A stretch of 64,000 nt of DNA from Pseudophaeobacter arcticus DSM 23566 (GTDB lineage: Bacteria > Pseudomonadota > Alphaproteobacteria > Rhodobacterales > Rhodobacteraceae): contig NZ_KI421507.1 in assembly GCF_000473205.1 (NCBI RefSeq), forward strand, positions 1,027,934-1,091,933, written 5' to 3'. Shown piece after piece: positions 55,032 through 63,974 of this stretch. Below the pieces are notes generated by a model that saw only the letters and a program-made list of their open reading frames with translations, made no database searches and had not been told where the DNA came from. The position numbers and the translations under genes were made by a program. Every line of letters starts with the position of its first letter. Within the stretch, counting starts at the first letter, position 1.

Positions 55032-56552
55032 TCAGGTCGCCAGTTTCATGCTGTTCCAGGATTCTCCGGGGGCAGGCATGTCTTGGATCTTTTTGCTCAC
55101 CCTGCCGCTGCTTTCGAGCGATTCAAGGTAGTCTTGGGAGACACTGCCGGTGACATATTTGCCGTCAAAACAGGAACAATCAAACGCTTCGATATCCTTG
55201 TTGCCCTCTTTGGCGGCCCAAACCAGATCTTCAAGTCGCTGATAAATAAGCGCATCGGCGCCCAGTTCCTCGCGAATTTCTTCGGTGGTGCGCCCGTCTG
55301 CGATCAGCTCATGCTTGGTGGGCATGTCGATGCCATAGACATTGGGGTATTTCACCGGGGGTGAAGCTGAGGCGATATAGACCTTCTTGGCCCCGGCGTC
55401 GCGGCACATCTGGACGATCTTTTGGATGGTATTGCCGCGCACGATGGAATCATCAATGAGCATGATATTCAGCCCCTTCATCTCCAGCGGGATGGCGTTC
55501 AGCTTGCGACGGACAGATTTCTGCCGCTCCGCCTGACCGGGCATGATGAAGGTCCGACCGATGTAGCGATTCTTTACCAGGCCCTCGCGGTAGCGAATGC
55601 CCATGGAGTTGGCCACTTCCAGCGCCACGGGGCGGGCAGAATCTGGCACCGGGATAATGCAGTCGATGTCCAGGTCGGCCTCGATGATCTGGTTTGCCAG
55701 CGTCTGCCCCATGCGAAGCTGGGTTTTGTAGACGGAAATGCCATCCAGCATCGAGTCGGGACGCGCCAGGTAGACATATTCAAAGATACAGGGCGTCAGG
55801 GTGCCTTCGACCGCCTGAAAACTGTGCATCTTGCCGTCCAGGTCGATGAGAATCGCCTCGCCGGGTTTCACATCGCGCAGCTTTTCAAATCCGTTGATGC
55901 CAAAGGCCACGTCTTCCGAGGCAAAGGAAAAGTCGTCTCCGTCACCTTCGGCATCGCGCCGGGCAATGGACAGCGGGCGAATGCCATGGGGGTCACGGAA
56001 GGCCAGCATGCCGACTCCGGCGACCATGCAGATCACCGAATAGGCGCCCTGAATGCGTTCCATGGTCATCTTGACCCCGGCAAAAAGATTGCGGATCGGA
56101 TCTACCGTGCCGTTGACCTTGATGCTGTCAGAGATCTTGTCAGCCAAGACGTTGAGCAGGATTTCCGAATCCGAAGTGGTGCGCAGATGGCGGCTGTATT
56201 TGGCCGTAACCTTGTCGCGCTGCTCTGCTGTGTTGGTGATATTTCCGTTATGTACCAGGTAGATACCATAGGGCGCATTGACAAAGAAAGGCTGCGCTTC
56301 TGCGGCGCTGAGCGAGCCTGCCGTTGGGTATCTCACATGCCCGATGCCAACCTTGCCGCGCAGGGTCTCGGCGTCAGAGGCGCTAAAGACATCCTTGACC
56401 AGACCATTGGCTTTGCGCTCGCGAAAGAACTCGCCGGTATAGGTCACAATGCCCGAGGCATCCTGGCCGCGGTGTTGCAGCATGAGCAACCCGTCATAAA
56501 GCTCCGCAAAAACCTCGTTCTGTCGGCTTGCGATCCCCAAAATCCCGCACAT
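55032..56552 (-). CDS. purF: Amidophosphoribosyltransferase
   Basis: 506 aa; first committed step of purine synthesis, PRPP and glutamine to phosphoribosylamine. The N-terminal Cys2 in MCGILGIASR is the glutaminase nucleophile, with LMLQHRGQDASGIV and IGHVRYPTAGSLS in the Ntn domain. The PRPP loop is MLIDDSIVRGNTIQK near residue 365. Usually cvpA is directly upstream; here a Hint-domain gene lies between. Confidence 0.96.
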   Translation of the reverse strand: MCGILGIASRQNEVFAELYDGLLMLQHRGQDASGIVTYTGEFFRERKANGLVKDVFSASDAETLRGKVGIGHVRYPTAGSLSAAEAQPFFVNAPYGIYLVHNGNITNTAEQRDKVTAKYSRHLRTTSDSEILLNVLADKISDSIKVNGTVDPIRNLFAGVKMTMERIQGAYSVICMVAGVGMLAFRDPHGIRPLSIARRDAEGDGDDFSFASEDVAFGINGFEKLRDVKPGEAILIDLDGKMHSFQAVEGTLTPCIFEYVYLARPDSMLDGISVYKTQLRMGQTLANQIIEADLDIDCIIPVPDSARPVALEVANSMGIRYREGLVKNRYIGRTFIMPGQAERQKSVRRKLNAIPLEMKGLNIMLIDDSIVRGNTIQKIVQMCRDAGAKKVYIASASPPVKYPNVYGIDMPTKHELIADGRTTEEIREELGADALIYQRLEDLVWAAKEGNKDIEAFDCSCFDGKYVTGSVSQDYLESLESSGRVSKKIQDMPAPGESWNSMKLAT

Positions 56553-56901
56553 TGAATGACTCCAATTTCGCTGTGGCGTTGCTGTCGGTTGCTGTAGGCC
56601 AGGACCCTGCCTGGATACTGCTGAGGGCTTCCTAGCTTGGATGGCCCGTAGAATACAGAAGAAAGCAGGGTTTTTCCTGCGTCATTTTTATTGCCCCGGA
56701 CAGTTTTGTCAGCCTGGCGGGAGTTTTGGTGTTTGCCCACAACTCAAGGGCCCCCTTAGGTGCCGGTAGCGCCAAGGTCGCGGCAAGAATGTGCAGCTCT
56801 GTCACATACCAATAGGGGGCTGTCGCGGGCAAGAAAATGGGCGACCTGTTGCTGTCAAGGCCGCCCGAGGGGGGGAGAAAAACTATGGGTTTGAGCTCGG
56901 C
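56553..56901. other. Intergenic region between the Hint gene and purF
   Basis: 349 bases upstream of purF. It includes the candidate terminator of the Hint gene at 56831-56866. I see no purine riboswitch or PurR-type palindrome in it; the purF promoter cannot be placed with confidence. Confidence 0.5.
56831..56866 (-). terminator. Candidate terminator of the second Hint gene
   Basis: On the minus strand GGGCGGCC and GGTCGCCC (56839-56866 on plus) form an 8-bp stem with one G-U pair and a 12-base loop, followed by ATTTTCTTG. It lies 35 bases after the gene stop. Confidence 0.6.
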
Positions 56902-57603
56902 TCAGGCGGCTTTGGGACCAGATTTTGCTTCGGCCTTTGGGGCGGCCAGCAGATCCTTCAGCAGATCTGGGAAAACGGCTTCTGCTTCTGCGGCTGTGGT
57001 CATTACCAGAGCGCGGCCCTCATCACTTGCCAGGATCTGACGGGTTTCCGCCAGGGAGAGTTCTTTGAAGGCGCTATCCGGCCCACTTATTCCGGCCTGG
57101 ATCAGCATACCGCTTTCGGACCAGATCAGTTCTTCTTCGGCGCATTCAATATGGATACGACCCAGGCGTTCGGGGCTCAGAGCACTGATACCTTTGTGAC
57201 CGGCCAGGGAAATCAGCTTTACCAGAACCAGGGGCAGGCCAAACAGACGTTCAACCGCGTCAAGTTCCAGCGCAACCATTTGATCCGCTGGCAGTTGAAG
57301 GTCACAATCATTGCCCAGGGCGCCGGCAGGAACATGCATCATGGTGGTCAAGCGGGGAACCGCATGGCGAACCGTTTCGACTTCCTGACTGCCGCCATCA
57401 TAGGTGTAGACCCTATCACCTGGCTTTACGTCACGCGCCTGAATAAAGCCGCGATCGGTTTCCACCAGCGTCTGGGGCAGGAACCCTCCGGTTTTGGAAC
57501 GCTGGGGCGCCTGAACTTCCGGCACTGGACACACCATTGGGAAATCCAACAAAAGGCCCACCGGCTGATAATCGGCGAAAGAGTTGAAATGATCCAGGAG
57601 CAT
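56902..57603 (-). CDS. Degenerate Hint-domain protein between cvpA and purF
   Basis: 233 aa. Residues about 38-150 resemble the Hint_2 domain: FLPQTLVETDRGFIQARDVKPGDRVYTYDGG matches the start of the protein at 39.4 kb, and LQLPADQMVALE and VKLISLAGHKGISAL match its later strands. The catalytic Cys at the domain start is replaced (Thr38), and the His motif reads LPADQMV in place of SPDHRLM. The protein thus looks unable to self-process. The C-terminal 80 residues are an Ala/Glu-rich helical part. Function unknown. A possible CtrA box lies upstream. Confidence 0.75.
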   Translation of the reverse strand: MLLDHFNSFADYQPVGLLLDFPMVCPVPEVQAPQRSKTGGFLPQTLVETDRGFIQARDVKPGDRVYTYDGGSQEVETVRHAVPRLTTMMHVPAGALGNDCDLQLPADQMVALELDAVERLFGLPLVLVKLISLAGHKGISALSPERLGRIHIECAEEELIWSESGMLIQAGISGPDSAFKELSLAETRQILASDEGRALVMTTAAEAEAVFPDLLKDLLAAPKAEAKSGPKAA

Positions 57604-57841
57604 GGTGTCGATCCTTCTGAGCGAAAGTGCCTGTTCGTCTTGTTGATCCTATCTGGCCCTCGAATTGGGACGTAAATGGGGCAGGGGTGCGGCCAATTCC
57701 GTTTTCGGGCTCTTTTTTGGCGACAAAAGTGGATTTTTCGCGCCTTTGTTAACCCTTCCAACTGGCTGCTTGAGGATTCTTTAAGAATATCGCGCAAATT
57801 CGAAGTTTCAAATTGCGACCAGAAAAAGTGATTCTCAAAGA

Positions 57842-57856
57842 TTAACAAAAGGTTAA
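57842..57856. promoter_or_regulatory. CtrA-type box TTAA-N7-TTAA upstream of the degenerate Hint gene
   Basis: TTAACAAAAGGTTAA matches the CtrA full-site pattern TTAA-N7-TTAA. More TTAAC motifs lie close by (GTTAAC at 57859-57864 and 57872-57877). The site is 239 bases upstream of the Hint gene in an AT-rich stretch that contrasts with the GC-rich surroundings. A promoter nearer the gene would be needed for direct control. Confidence 0.48.
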
Positions 57857-57927
57857 AGGTTAACGGGTGGTGTTAACCAACGGCGAGGCATCCTGTGGAT
57901 AAAGCTGTGAAGCCTTTGCCGCACCAT

Positions 57928-57956
57928 AGAAAAAGGGCGCCAATAAGGCGCCCTCT
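57928..57956 (-). terminator. Terminator after cvpA
   Basis: AGGGCGCC (57934-57941) and GGCGCCCT (57947-57954) form a perfect 8-bp stem with a 5-base loop; the minus-strand transcript then has TTTTTCT. It lies 40 bases after the cvpA stop and separates cvpA from the Hint gene. The AT-rich sequence 57604-57927 that follows is the upstream region of the Hint gene. Confidence 0.85.
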
Positions 57957-57996
57957 CAAAATCAATGCGGGTTTACCTTGGTAAACAGATCCAGGC

Positions 57997-58551
57997 TTAG
58001 TTGCCGCAGGAGCCAATCAAGGCTTCGTATTGCTGGGTCACCCAGCCGAGGGCCTGCTCGGGATTGCGGTCTTCGATCTTGCCGATCATCTGTTCAAACA
58101 CCACGGCCGAGCGGCTCTCGTCAACAATTGTAAAGCTTTGCCCGGTCATCACCACATTATAGAGGAAAAAGGCAATCGCCACGAGCAGGATGCCGCGCAA
58201 CACGCCAAAGAAGAACCCGGCCCCCTGATCCAAACCGCCAAGCGCAGACCTCTGCACCAGCGATGAGAACAGCGGCGTGAAAAATGATACCACGATCAGC
58301 GCCACCGCAAAGACAGCGGCAAAGGCGGCAATGATGGAGAGTTCGCAACTGTCAGAAATGAATTCGCCCACAACCGGGATCTCTGCCATCAGCGGTTCGA
58401 CCTGAGGGGCAAACATAAAGGCAAGGATGCCGGCTGCTATCCAACCTGCAATGGCCATGGCTTCGCGGACAAAGCCACGCGAATAGGCCAGAAGCGCCGA
58501 TAATACGATGACCAGGGCCACAACCCCGTCAATAATAGTGAAACCTTCCAT
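57997..58551 (-). CDS. cvpA: CvpA-family membrane protein
   Basis: 184 aa, four membrane helices (about 7-25, 30-50, 70-95, 110-135). DGVVALVIVLSALLAYSRGFVREAMAIAGWIAAGILAF and LGGLDQGAGFFFGVLRGILLVAIAFFL are the CvpA hallmarks. The family is linked to colicin V export and envelope stability; the molecular function is not known. It follows radA by 39 bases. Confidence 0.92.
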   Translation of the reverse strand: MEGFTIIDGVVALVIVLSALLAYSRGFVREAMAIAGWIAAGILAFMFAPQVEPLMAEIPVVGEFISDSCELSIIAAFAAVFAVALIVVSFFTPLFSSLVQRSALGGLDQGAGFFFGVLRGILLVAIAFFLYNVVMTGQSFTIVDESRSAVVFEQMIGKIEDRNPEQALGWVTQQYEALIGSCGN

Positions 58552-58590
58552 AACCCTCGCCCGTTAGCCTGCAACAAAATTTCGGCAACT

Positions 58591-59958
58591 CTAGCCGGCT
58601 CCAAAGAATTCACCAACAAATCCCGCCAGATCGGAGACTTGGCGGAGGCCAAGACCCTTGATCGAAACTGATTTGCCACCACTTGGAGCTATTGCAGAGG
58701 TGAAACCAAGTTTTTGCGCCTCTTTCAACCGGTTTTCGGTCTGTGGGGCCGGACGAAGGGCTCCGGATAGCGATATTTCTCCAAAAACAGCCGTATCCGC
58801 CGGAAGAGCGACGTCTTCACGGGCACTGAGCAGGGCTGCAGCCACTGCCAGGTCAGCAGCGGGTTCCGTGATTTTCATGCCACCGGCAACGTTGAGGTAG
58901 ACATCCAATCCGGCAAAGGGAATGCCGCAGCGCGCTTCCAGCACGGCGAGGATCATCGCCAGGCGGGCACTGTCCCAGCCCACCACCGCGCGGCGGGGCT
59001 GCGAATGAGGCGAGGGTGCCACCAGCGCCTGCATCTCGACCAGAACCGGGCGGGTGCCCTCAATACCGGCAAAGACAACAGAACCGGGGGAGGGCTCGCC
59101 GCGGCCGGACAGGAACAGCGCCGAAGGATTGGTGACCTCGGCGAGGCCGCAACCGGTCATTTCAAAGACGCCAATCTCATCCGCCGGACCAAAGCGGTTT
59201 TTCACCGCCCGCAGGATACGGAACTGATGCCCTCGCTCACCTTCAAAATAGAGCACCGTGTCGACCATGTGTTCCACAACCCGAGGCCCGGCGATCTGGC
59301 CGTCCTTGGTGACATGGCCAACCATGATGATGGAAATCCCCTGTGCCTTGGCAAATGTCGTCAACTCGTGCGCCGCGGCCCGCACCTGACTGACAGAGCC
59401 GGGGGCGCTGTCCACGTGATCTGCCCACATGGTCTGAATGGAATCGATGATCGCCAGCTGCGGTCTTTCTGCTTCCAGTGTGGTCAGGATATCGCGCAGG
59501 TTGGTTTCTGCAGCCAGTTTCACCGGCGCCTGCGCCAGCCCCAGCCGCTGCGCCCGCATCCGCACCTGCGCCGAGGCCTCTTCGCCGCTGACATAGATGG
59601 TTTTAACCCCAGCCTGGGCAAAGCGCGCAGCCGCCTGCAACAGGAGGGTCGATTTACCAATCCCAGGGTCACCCCCAACCAGGATGGCAGAGGCCGCAAC
59701 CAGGCCACCTCCAAGCACCCGGTCCAGCTCCGCCACACCACAGGTGGCGCGTGGCGGTGGGGTCTCCTCGGTGGAAAGATCTGACAGCGGGATCGTCTTG
59801 CCGCGTCGAATCCCAAGAGATTTTTTTGCAGGGCCAGCTGAAGAAAGGCCCTTGTCTTCGACAATAGTGTTCCATTCGCCGCAGCCTTCGCACCGACCGG
59901 ACCATTTGGAAAAGCTCGCGCCACAGGCAGAGCATGAAAAGGTATTTGATTTTGCCAT
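58591..59958 (-). CDS. radA: DNA repair protein RadA
   Basis: 455 aa. N-terminal zinc finger CSACGASFSKWSGRCEGCGEW, RecA-like core with Walker A GDPGIGKST near residue 95, Walker B LAIIDSIQTM near 164, the RadA-specific KNRFGPADEIGVFEM near 255, and a Lon-protease-like C-terminal domain (DVYLNVAGGMKITEPAADLAVAAAL). It helps branch migration in recombination. No start alternative is better than the ATG before the zinc finger. Confidence 0.96.
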   Translation of the reverse strand: MAKSNTFSCSACGASFSKWSGRCEGCGEWNTIVEDKGLSSAGPAKKSLGIRRGKTIPLSDLSTEETPPPRATCGVAELDRVLGGGLVAASAILVGGDPGIGKSTLLLQAAARFAQAGVKTIYVSGEEASAQVRMRAQRLGLAQAPVKLAAETNLRDILTTLEAERPQLAIIDSIQTMWADHVDSAPGSVSQVRAAAHELTTFAKAQGISIIMVGHVTKDGQIAGPRVVEHMVDTVLYFEGERGHQFRILRAVKNRFGPADEIGVFEMTGCGLAEVTNPSALFLSGRGEPSPGSVVFAGIEGTRPVLVEMQALVAPSPHSQPRRAVVGWDSARLAMILAVLEARCGIPFAGLDVYLNVAGGMKITEPAADLAVAAALLSAREDVALPADTAVFGEISLSGALRPAPQTENRLKEAQKLGFTSAIAPSGGKSVSIKGLGLRQVSDLAGFVGEFFGAG

Positions 59959-60002
59959 AAGGCCTTCTGTCAGATGTTCTTTATTTGTTCAAGTGGCGAG
60001 GC

Positions 60003-60113
60003 TCTGCCTCGCGCTCCGGGATATTTTTGGCCAAATGAAAACTGGGTTACTTCATTTGGCCAAAAATATCCTGGGGGTGAGCGCCAGAGGCGCGAGGGGG
60101 CAAAGCCCCATTT
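60003..60113. repeat. Two inverted copies of the Rhodobacteraceae intergenic repeat
   Basis: 60019-60039 and 60051-60071 are perfect reverse complements over 21 bases (core GGCCAAAAATATCC), separated by 11 bases. Outside the core each copy has its own G/C-rich tail (GGCGAGGCTCTGCCTCGC on the left, and GCGCCAGAGGCGC with GGGGCAAAGCCCC on the right). The core also occurs at 7558-7600. It lies between two minus-strand genes and can fold into a strong cruciform or hairpin. Confidence 0.8.
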
Positions 60114-60120
60114 GGCCTCA

Positions 60121-60564
60121 CTAATCTGTCCGGCACCGGGACCGTTCTGTCAACAGGCTGAGGATCAGCGAGATGACAATGCAAGCAGTAAACAAATAGA
60201 GCCCCCATGCGACCTCTATCGTGGCATAGCCGATGCCCTTTGCCAGTGTAATATAGAGCGCAAGGAGAAAGATATCTGCCATCGCAAGTTTGCCTAAAAC
60301 ATGCAACACTGGCAGCGCGCGCGGATCCAGCAGCTCCCATTGTACCAAGGCCAGTCCAATGGTTTTAAGGTAGGGGGCGAAGATTGCAAACCCAGTGACT
60401 GTAAGAGCCAAAAAAACATCGCTGCCCCAGAGGCTTTGCAAGCCAGTGATCACAGAAATCTCGCTCAGGCCAAAGATCGGTAGAAGCCCCGCCCGCATCA
60501 AGGGTGCAAACCAGGCAATAGGATACAGGGCAAGTAGTGACAGGGTGAGGAGACGTAGGATCAT
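60121..60564 (-). CDS. PqiA-like membrane protein
   Basis: 147 aa with four membrane helices. The arrangement LLALYPIAWFAPLMRAGLLPIFGLSEISVITGLQSLWGSDVFLALTVTGFAIFAPYLKTIGLAL, then GKLAMADIFLLAL, resembles one half of paraquat-inducible protein A. The N-terminal zinc-ribbon of full PqiA is absent. PqiA proteins take part in lipid transport across the envelope; nearby mlaFE suits that theme. Confidence 0.8.
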   Translation of the reverse strand: MILRLLTLSLLALYPIAWFAPLMRAGLLPIFGLSEISVITGLQSLWGSDVFLALTVTGFAIFAPYLKTIGLALVQWELLDPRALPVLHVLGKLAMADIFLLALYITLAKGIGYATIEVAWGLYLFTACIVISLILSLLTERSRCRTD

Positions 60565-60689
60565 TGCAACCTAATTCGTTACTTTTATCAGACTGGCGAC
60601 GCGCTGCCTGTTTGAGAAGGGGTGAAATCTGAAACTTTAGCTCAAGCTTGTGCCTTGCGTAGCCTGTTTAGACGCGCCGACCAAGCTGT

Positions 60690-61136
60690 TCAGTTTTCCA
60701 ATGACTCGGCAGGATGCGGGTCGCAGTGGCCATCGTAGCGTGGGTTGGCGATCATTAAGTAAACTGCCGCGACGACAAGAGTTACCACGATGGCGTCTGG
60801 AATGAAGGGGCGCATCCGTGTTCGGATTGTACACAGCAGCCAGTCAAACAGGGTTCCAAAGAAAAGCAACGCGACCAAAAGGGTTTGAAACTGGGAGGGA
60901 ATTATTCTGTTGCTTAACCCAGGGGCAAATCTGTCCAGCATAACCACGGCAGTAAAAAGGACAGCCGACAACACGCCGACATAGGCGCCAGTATTGTCTG
61001 CACCGGTACGGAGTTTGGCAAACAACGCGACACCGGCAGCTATAGGGAGTGCAGAAATGGTGTAACCGGCGTAGATTTCATACGCGTTTGGAGGCGTACT
61101 TATAAGCTCAATAACCGACTTGCAGTCGTCAGGCAT
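60690..61136 (-). CDS. Membrane protein of unknown function, downstream of mlaF
   Basis: 148 aa, four hydrophobic segments (about residues 20-40, 50-68, 82-102, 112-130). No family recognised. The start MPDDCKSVIEL at 61136 is one base after the mlaF stop, so it is probably translated from the same mRNA; the frame extends 29 codons upstream inside mlaF, which is a shadow. The C-terminus is polar (NPRYDGHCDPHPAESLEN). Confidence 0.68.
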   Translation of the reverse strand: MPDDCKSVIELISTPPNAYEIYAGYTISALPIAAGVALFAKLRTGADNTGAYVGVLSAVLFTAVVMLDRFAPGLSNRIIPSQFQTLLVALLFFGTLFDWLLCTIRTRMRPFIPDAIVVTLVVAAVYLMIANPRYDGHCDPHPAESLEN

Positions 61137-61137
61137 G

Positions 61138-61920
61138 TTAGCGCACAGCCTCGATCGGCCCCTCGGCGCGGCCGTGGATGAATTGGTCGAGGTAAGGATC
61201 ACCGGACTGGTCCATATCGGCAACCGGCCCGGTCCACTGGATCACACCGTCGTGCAGCATGGCGACATTATCGGCAATGGCGCGGACTGAGGACATATCA
61301 TGGGTGATGGTCATCGCGGTGGCGCCCATCTCGACAACAATTTCGCGGATGAGATCGTTGATCACTCCGGACATGATCGGATCCAGCCCCGTTGTGGGCT
61401 CATCAAAGAAGATGATCTCAGGCTCGGCGGCAATGGCGCGGGCAAGGCCGACGCGTTTTTGCATGCCACCAGACAGTTCGGCGGGCAGGCGGTCGGCCAC
61501 ATCCGGTTTCAGCCCCACGCGGCGCAGTTTCTCAATAGCGATCTCGCGGGCCTCGGATGCGGGGCGTTTCAGCGCGCCGCGTTGCAGGCGAAAGGCGACA
61601 TTCTGCCAAACGGGCAGGGAATCAAACAGGGCACCGCCCTGAAACAACATGCCAAAGCGCGCCAGAAAGGCATCGCGATCGCCAGAGCCCGCGGGCTTGC
61701 CATCGACATAGATCTCGCCGCTGTCGGGGGTGATCAACCCCAGCACGCTTTTGAGCGCCACGGATTTGCCGGTGCCGGAGCCGCCAATGATCACCATCGA
61801 GCTGGCCCTTGGGATCTCCAGAGTCATACCGCGCAGCACGCGATTGTCGCCAAAGGCCTTGTGGACGTTGTCCATCTTGATCATCGGGGTGGGGGCTTGG
61901 CCCTGTGTCGTAGCTGTCAT
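61138..61920 (-). CDS. mlaF: Phospholipid ABC transporter ATP-binding protein MlaF
   Basis: 260 aa ATPase of the MlaFEDB lipid-transport type. Walker A GGSGTGKS, Q-loop MLFQGGALFDSLPVWQNVAF, signature LSGGMQKRVGLARAI, Walker B IIFFDEPTTGLDP and the H-loop THDMSS are visible. The GGALFDS segment after the Q-loop is typical of MlaF. It pairs with mlaE, whose gene overlaps by 4 bases. MlaD, MlaC and MlaB genes are not in the window. Confidence 0.93.
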   Translation of the reverse strand: MTATTQGQAPTPMIKMDNVHKAFGDNRVLRGMTLEIPRASSMVIIGGSGTGKSVALKSVLGLITPDSGEIYVDGKPAGSGDRDAFLARFGMLFQGGALFDSLPVWQNVAFRLQRGALKRPASEAREIAIEKLRRVGLKPDVADRLPAELSGGMQKRVGLARAIAAEPEIIFFDEPTTGLDPIMSGVINDLIREIVVEMGATAMTITHDMSSVRAIADNVAMLHDGVIQWTGPVADMDQSGDPYLDQFIHGRAEGPIEAVR

Positions 61921-62699
61921 AGCGAGAAAAACACCCCTGTCAGGACAAAGTTGGTCGCCAGGATCAGTACCGCTGCCGCCTCGACCGAGGATTTGGTAGC
62001 ACGGCCCACGCCCTGGGCACCGCGGCCCGATTGCATGCCATAGTAGCAGCCCATGGTGGCGGCGATCACGCCAAAGAAGGCGCCTTTGACCAGAGAGGAG
62101 ATCACATCCAGTGGTTCAAGGAAATCAACAGTGTTTTTCAGATAGGCGGCGGCGTTGAAGTCGAGATTATACACCGAAACGGTATAGCCTCCGGCGATGC
62201 CGATGATGTCGCCGATGCCAACCAGCAGAGGTACGGTCAGTAGCGCCGCCAGCACCCGGGGGGCGACGAGATACTGCATTGGATTGGTCGACAGGGTCAC
62301 CAGCGCGTCGATTTGTTCGGTCACCTTCATGGTGGCAATTTCCGCCGCAATCGAAGACGTCACCCGAGCGGCAATCATCAGCCCTACCAGAACAGGGCCA
62401 AGTTCACGCACCATGCCAATGGCGACAATCTGCGGCACCACGGCCTCGGCATTGAACCGGGCACCGCCAGCGTAGATTTGCAGGGCCAGCGCGCCGCCGG
62501 TAAAGACCGCAGTCAAGGCAACCACGGGCAGCGAGAGCCAGCCGATCTGCAGCAGCGACAGGGCCAGCTCGCGCGGGTAATAGGGCGGGCGCAGCATATG
62601 GGTGAAGGTGCTGACCGTAAACAGGGCCACCCGACCAATCATCGCCAGCGTCGCCAAAGAGGCGCGGCCCAGCCGGGCCAGAAGGGTCAAAGGGTTCAT
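61917..62699 (-). CDS. mlaE: Phospholipid ABC transporter permease MlaE
   Basis: 260 aa permease with about five helices. Conserved are [56 protein letters not shown] with the EQIDAL motif near residue 130, and the C-terminal [34 protein letters not shown]. It moves lipids between membranes together with MlaF. It overlaps alr by 4 bases upstream. Confidence 0.94.
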   Translation of the reverse strand: MNPLTLLARLGRASLATLAMIGRVALFTVSTFTHMLRPPYYPRELALSLLQIGWLSLPVVALTAVFTGGALALQIYAGGARFNAEAVVPQIVAIGMVRELGPVLVGLMIAARVTSSIAAEIATMKVTEQIDALVTLSTNPMQYLVAPRVLAALLTVPLLVGIGDIIGIAGGYTVSVYNLDFNAAAYLKNTVDFLEPLDVISSLVKGAFFGVIAATMGCYYGMQSGRGAQGVGRATKSSVEAAAVLILATNFVLTGVFFSL

Positions 62700-63733
62700 C
62701 CCTGATAGGTCCGTGCGTAGCGATGCCCCATCGAGGTGAGGATCTCATAGCCGATGGTGCCCGCAGCCGTGGCGAGATGGTCAATGGTTTGCACTTCATT
62801 GAGCAGCGTCAGGCTGGCAGGCACCTCGGGCAGGGCGGTAACATCAACGGTGATCAGATCCATCGAGATACGGCCCACGACAGGGCAGCGGGCCTCGCCT
62901 GCAAACAGATCAATGCCGCCTGTCATCAGGGCACGGTGCAGACCATCGGCATAGCCGGCTGCAACGGTGGCGATGCGGCTGGGCACCTGGGCCACCCAGG
63001 AATTGCCATAGCCGACGCTTTCGCCGGGCTCAACATCGCGGGTCTGAATAACCGGCAGGTCCAGTTGCGCGACCGGCAGTGCATCGCCATAAGGCGCGCC
63101 GCCATACAGGCCCACGCCCGGACGGCACAGGTCAAAATGATAGTCGCGCCCCAGCATAATGCCGCCGGTGGCTGCCAGCGAGCGCGGCACCTCCAGCCCA
63201 TCGGTCATCTCGTGGAAAACCTGCAGTTGCTGGGTATTCATCGGATGGCCGGGTTCATCACTGCAGGCCAGATGCGACATCAGCAGTACTGGCTTTTGCC
63301 CCAGGGCAATATCGCGCACAGCGGCCCATTCGGCAGGCTCCATGCCAAGGCGGTTCATGCCAGAGTCCAGTTGCACTCCAAAGGTATGGCCGGGAAGGGT
63401 CTCAAAATGGCGCAGCATCTGATCGAGCGAGTTCAGCATCGGCGCCAGCTGGAATTCCTTCAGCAGCCGGGTGTCGCCCTCCATATGGCCGGAAAACACC
63501 GAGATACCGGGGCCAGGGCCAAGAGCGCGGCGCAGGGCCACGCCTTCTTCGGCGGCGGCAACAAAGAAATTGCGCGCGCCACCTGCGGCCAATGCCTTGG
63601 CCACGCGGCCTGCATCCAGCCCATAGCCGTTTGCCTTGACCACAGCTGCGGTTTCGCAGTTGGTCATGGCGTTCAGATTCTGCCAGTTGGTCACCAGCGC
63701 ATCGAGATTGATTGTCAGTTTAGCCGTGCTCAT
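62696..63733 (-). CDS. alr: Alanine racemase
   Basis: 345 aa; makes D-alanine for peptidoglycan. PLP Lys is in [14 protein letters not shown] near residue 34. [14 protein letters not shown] near 220 and the catalytic Tyr in VGYGNSWV near 253 are visible, and [16 protein letters not shown] near 285 is the C-terminal domain signature. First gene of a unit alr-mlaE-mlaF-(membrane protein), each linked by 4-base overlaps or a 1-base gap. Confidence 0.94.
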   Translation of the reverse strand: MSTAKLTINLDALVTNWQNLNAMTNCETAAVVKANGYGLDAGRVAKALAAGGARNFFVAAAEEGVALRRALGPGPGISVFSGHMEGDTRLLKEFQLAPMLNSLDQMLRHFETLPGHTFGVQLDSGMNRLGMEPAEWAAVRDIALGQKPVLLMSHLACSDEPGHPMNTQQLQVFHEMTDGLEVPRSLAATGGIMLGRDYHFDLCRPGVGLYGGAPYGDALPVAQLDLPVIQTRDVEPGESVGYGNSWVAQVPSRIATVAAGYADGLHRALMTGGIDLFAGEARCPVVGRISMDLITVDVTALPEVPASLTLLNEVQTIDHLATAAGTIGYEILTSMGHRYARTYQG

Positions 63734-63922
63734 GCCCCGTTCTTGACATGCGCGCAGCGAGGGTCAAGTGAAATTCGCGGTAAAAACTGCCAGGTATGGT
63801 GGCATTGGGCGGCTTGTGGCTGGTTTGGATCACCAAAGCTCTCCAATGTCCACAGCAATAGCCAAACTGCCATTGAACCGTTTCAGAAAATCACCGCGTC
63901 CGAACCGAGGGGTGGGAAGCAA

Positions 63923-63974
63923 AGCGCCCGCCCCGTGGGGGCGGTTCGGGCGCTGCCAAAGCGATGCTTTGGCA
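63923..63974 (-). terminator. Two adjacent hairpins upstream of alr, probable end of an outside gene
   Basis: TGCCAAAGC-GAT-GCTTTGGCA (63954-63974) is a perfect 9-bp stem. Next to it AGCGCCCG (63923-63930) pairs with CGGGCGCT (63947-63954) around an inner CCCC/GGGG. On the minus strand TTTGCTT follows. They likely end a minus-strand gene beyond position 64000. 63734-63922 contains no gene or motif I can name. Confidence 0.45.

Noticed and set aside
61137..61223. Longer form of the membrane protein gene reaching into mlaF
   Set aside because: It would overlap mlaF by 86 bases in another frame, whereas the ATG one base after the mlaF stop fits the tight spacing of the unit.
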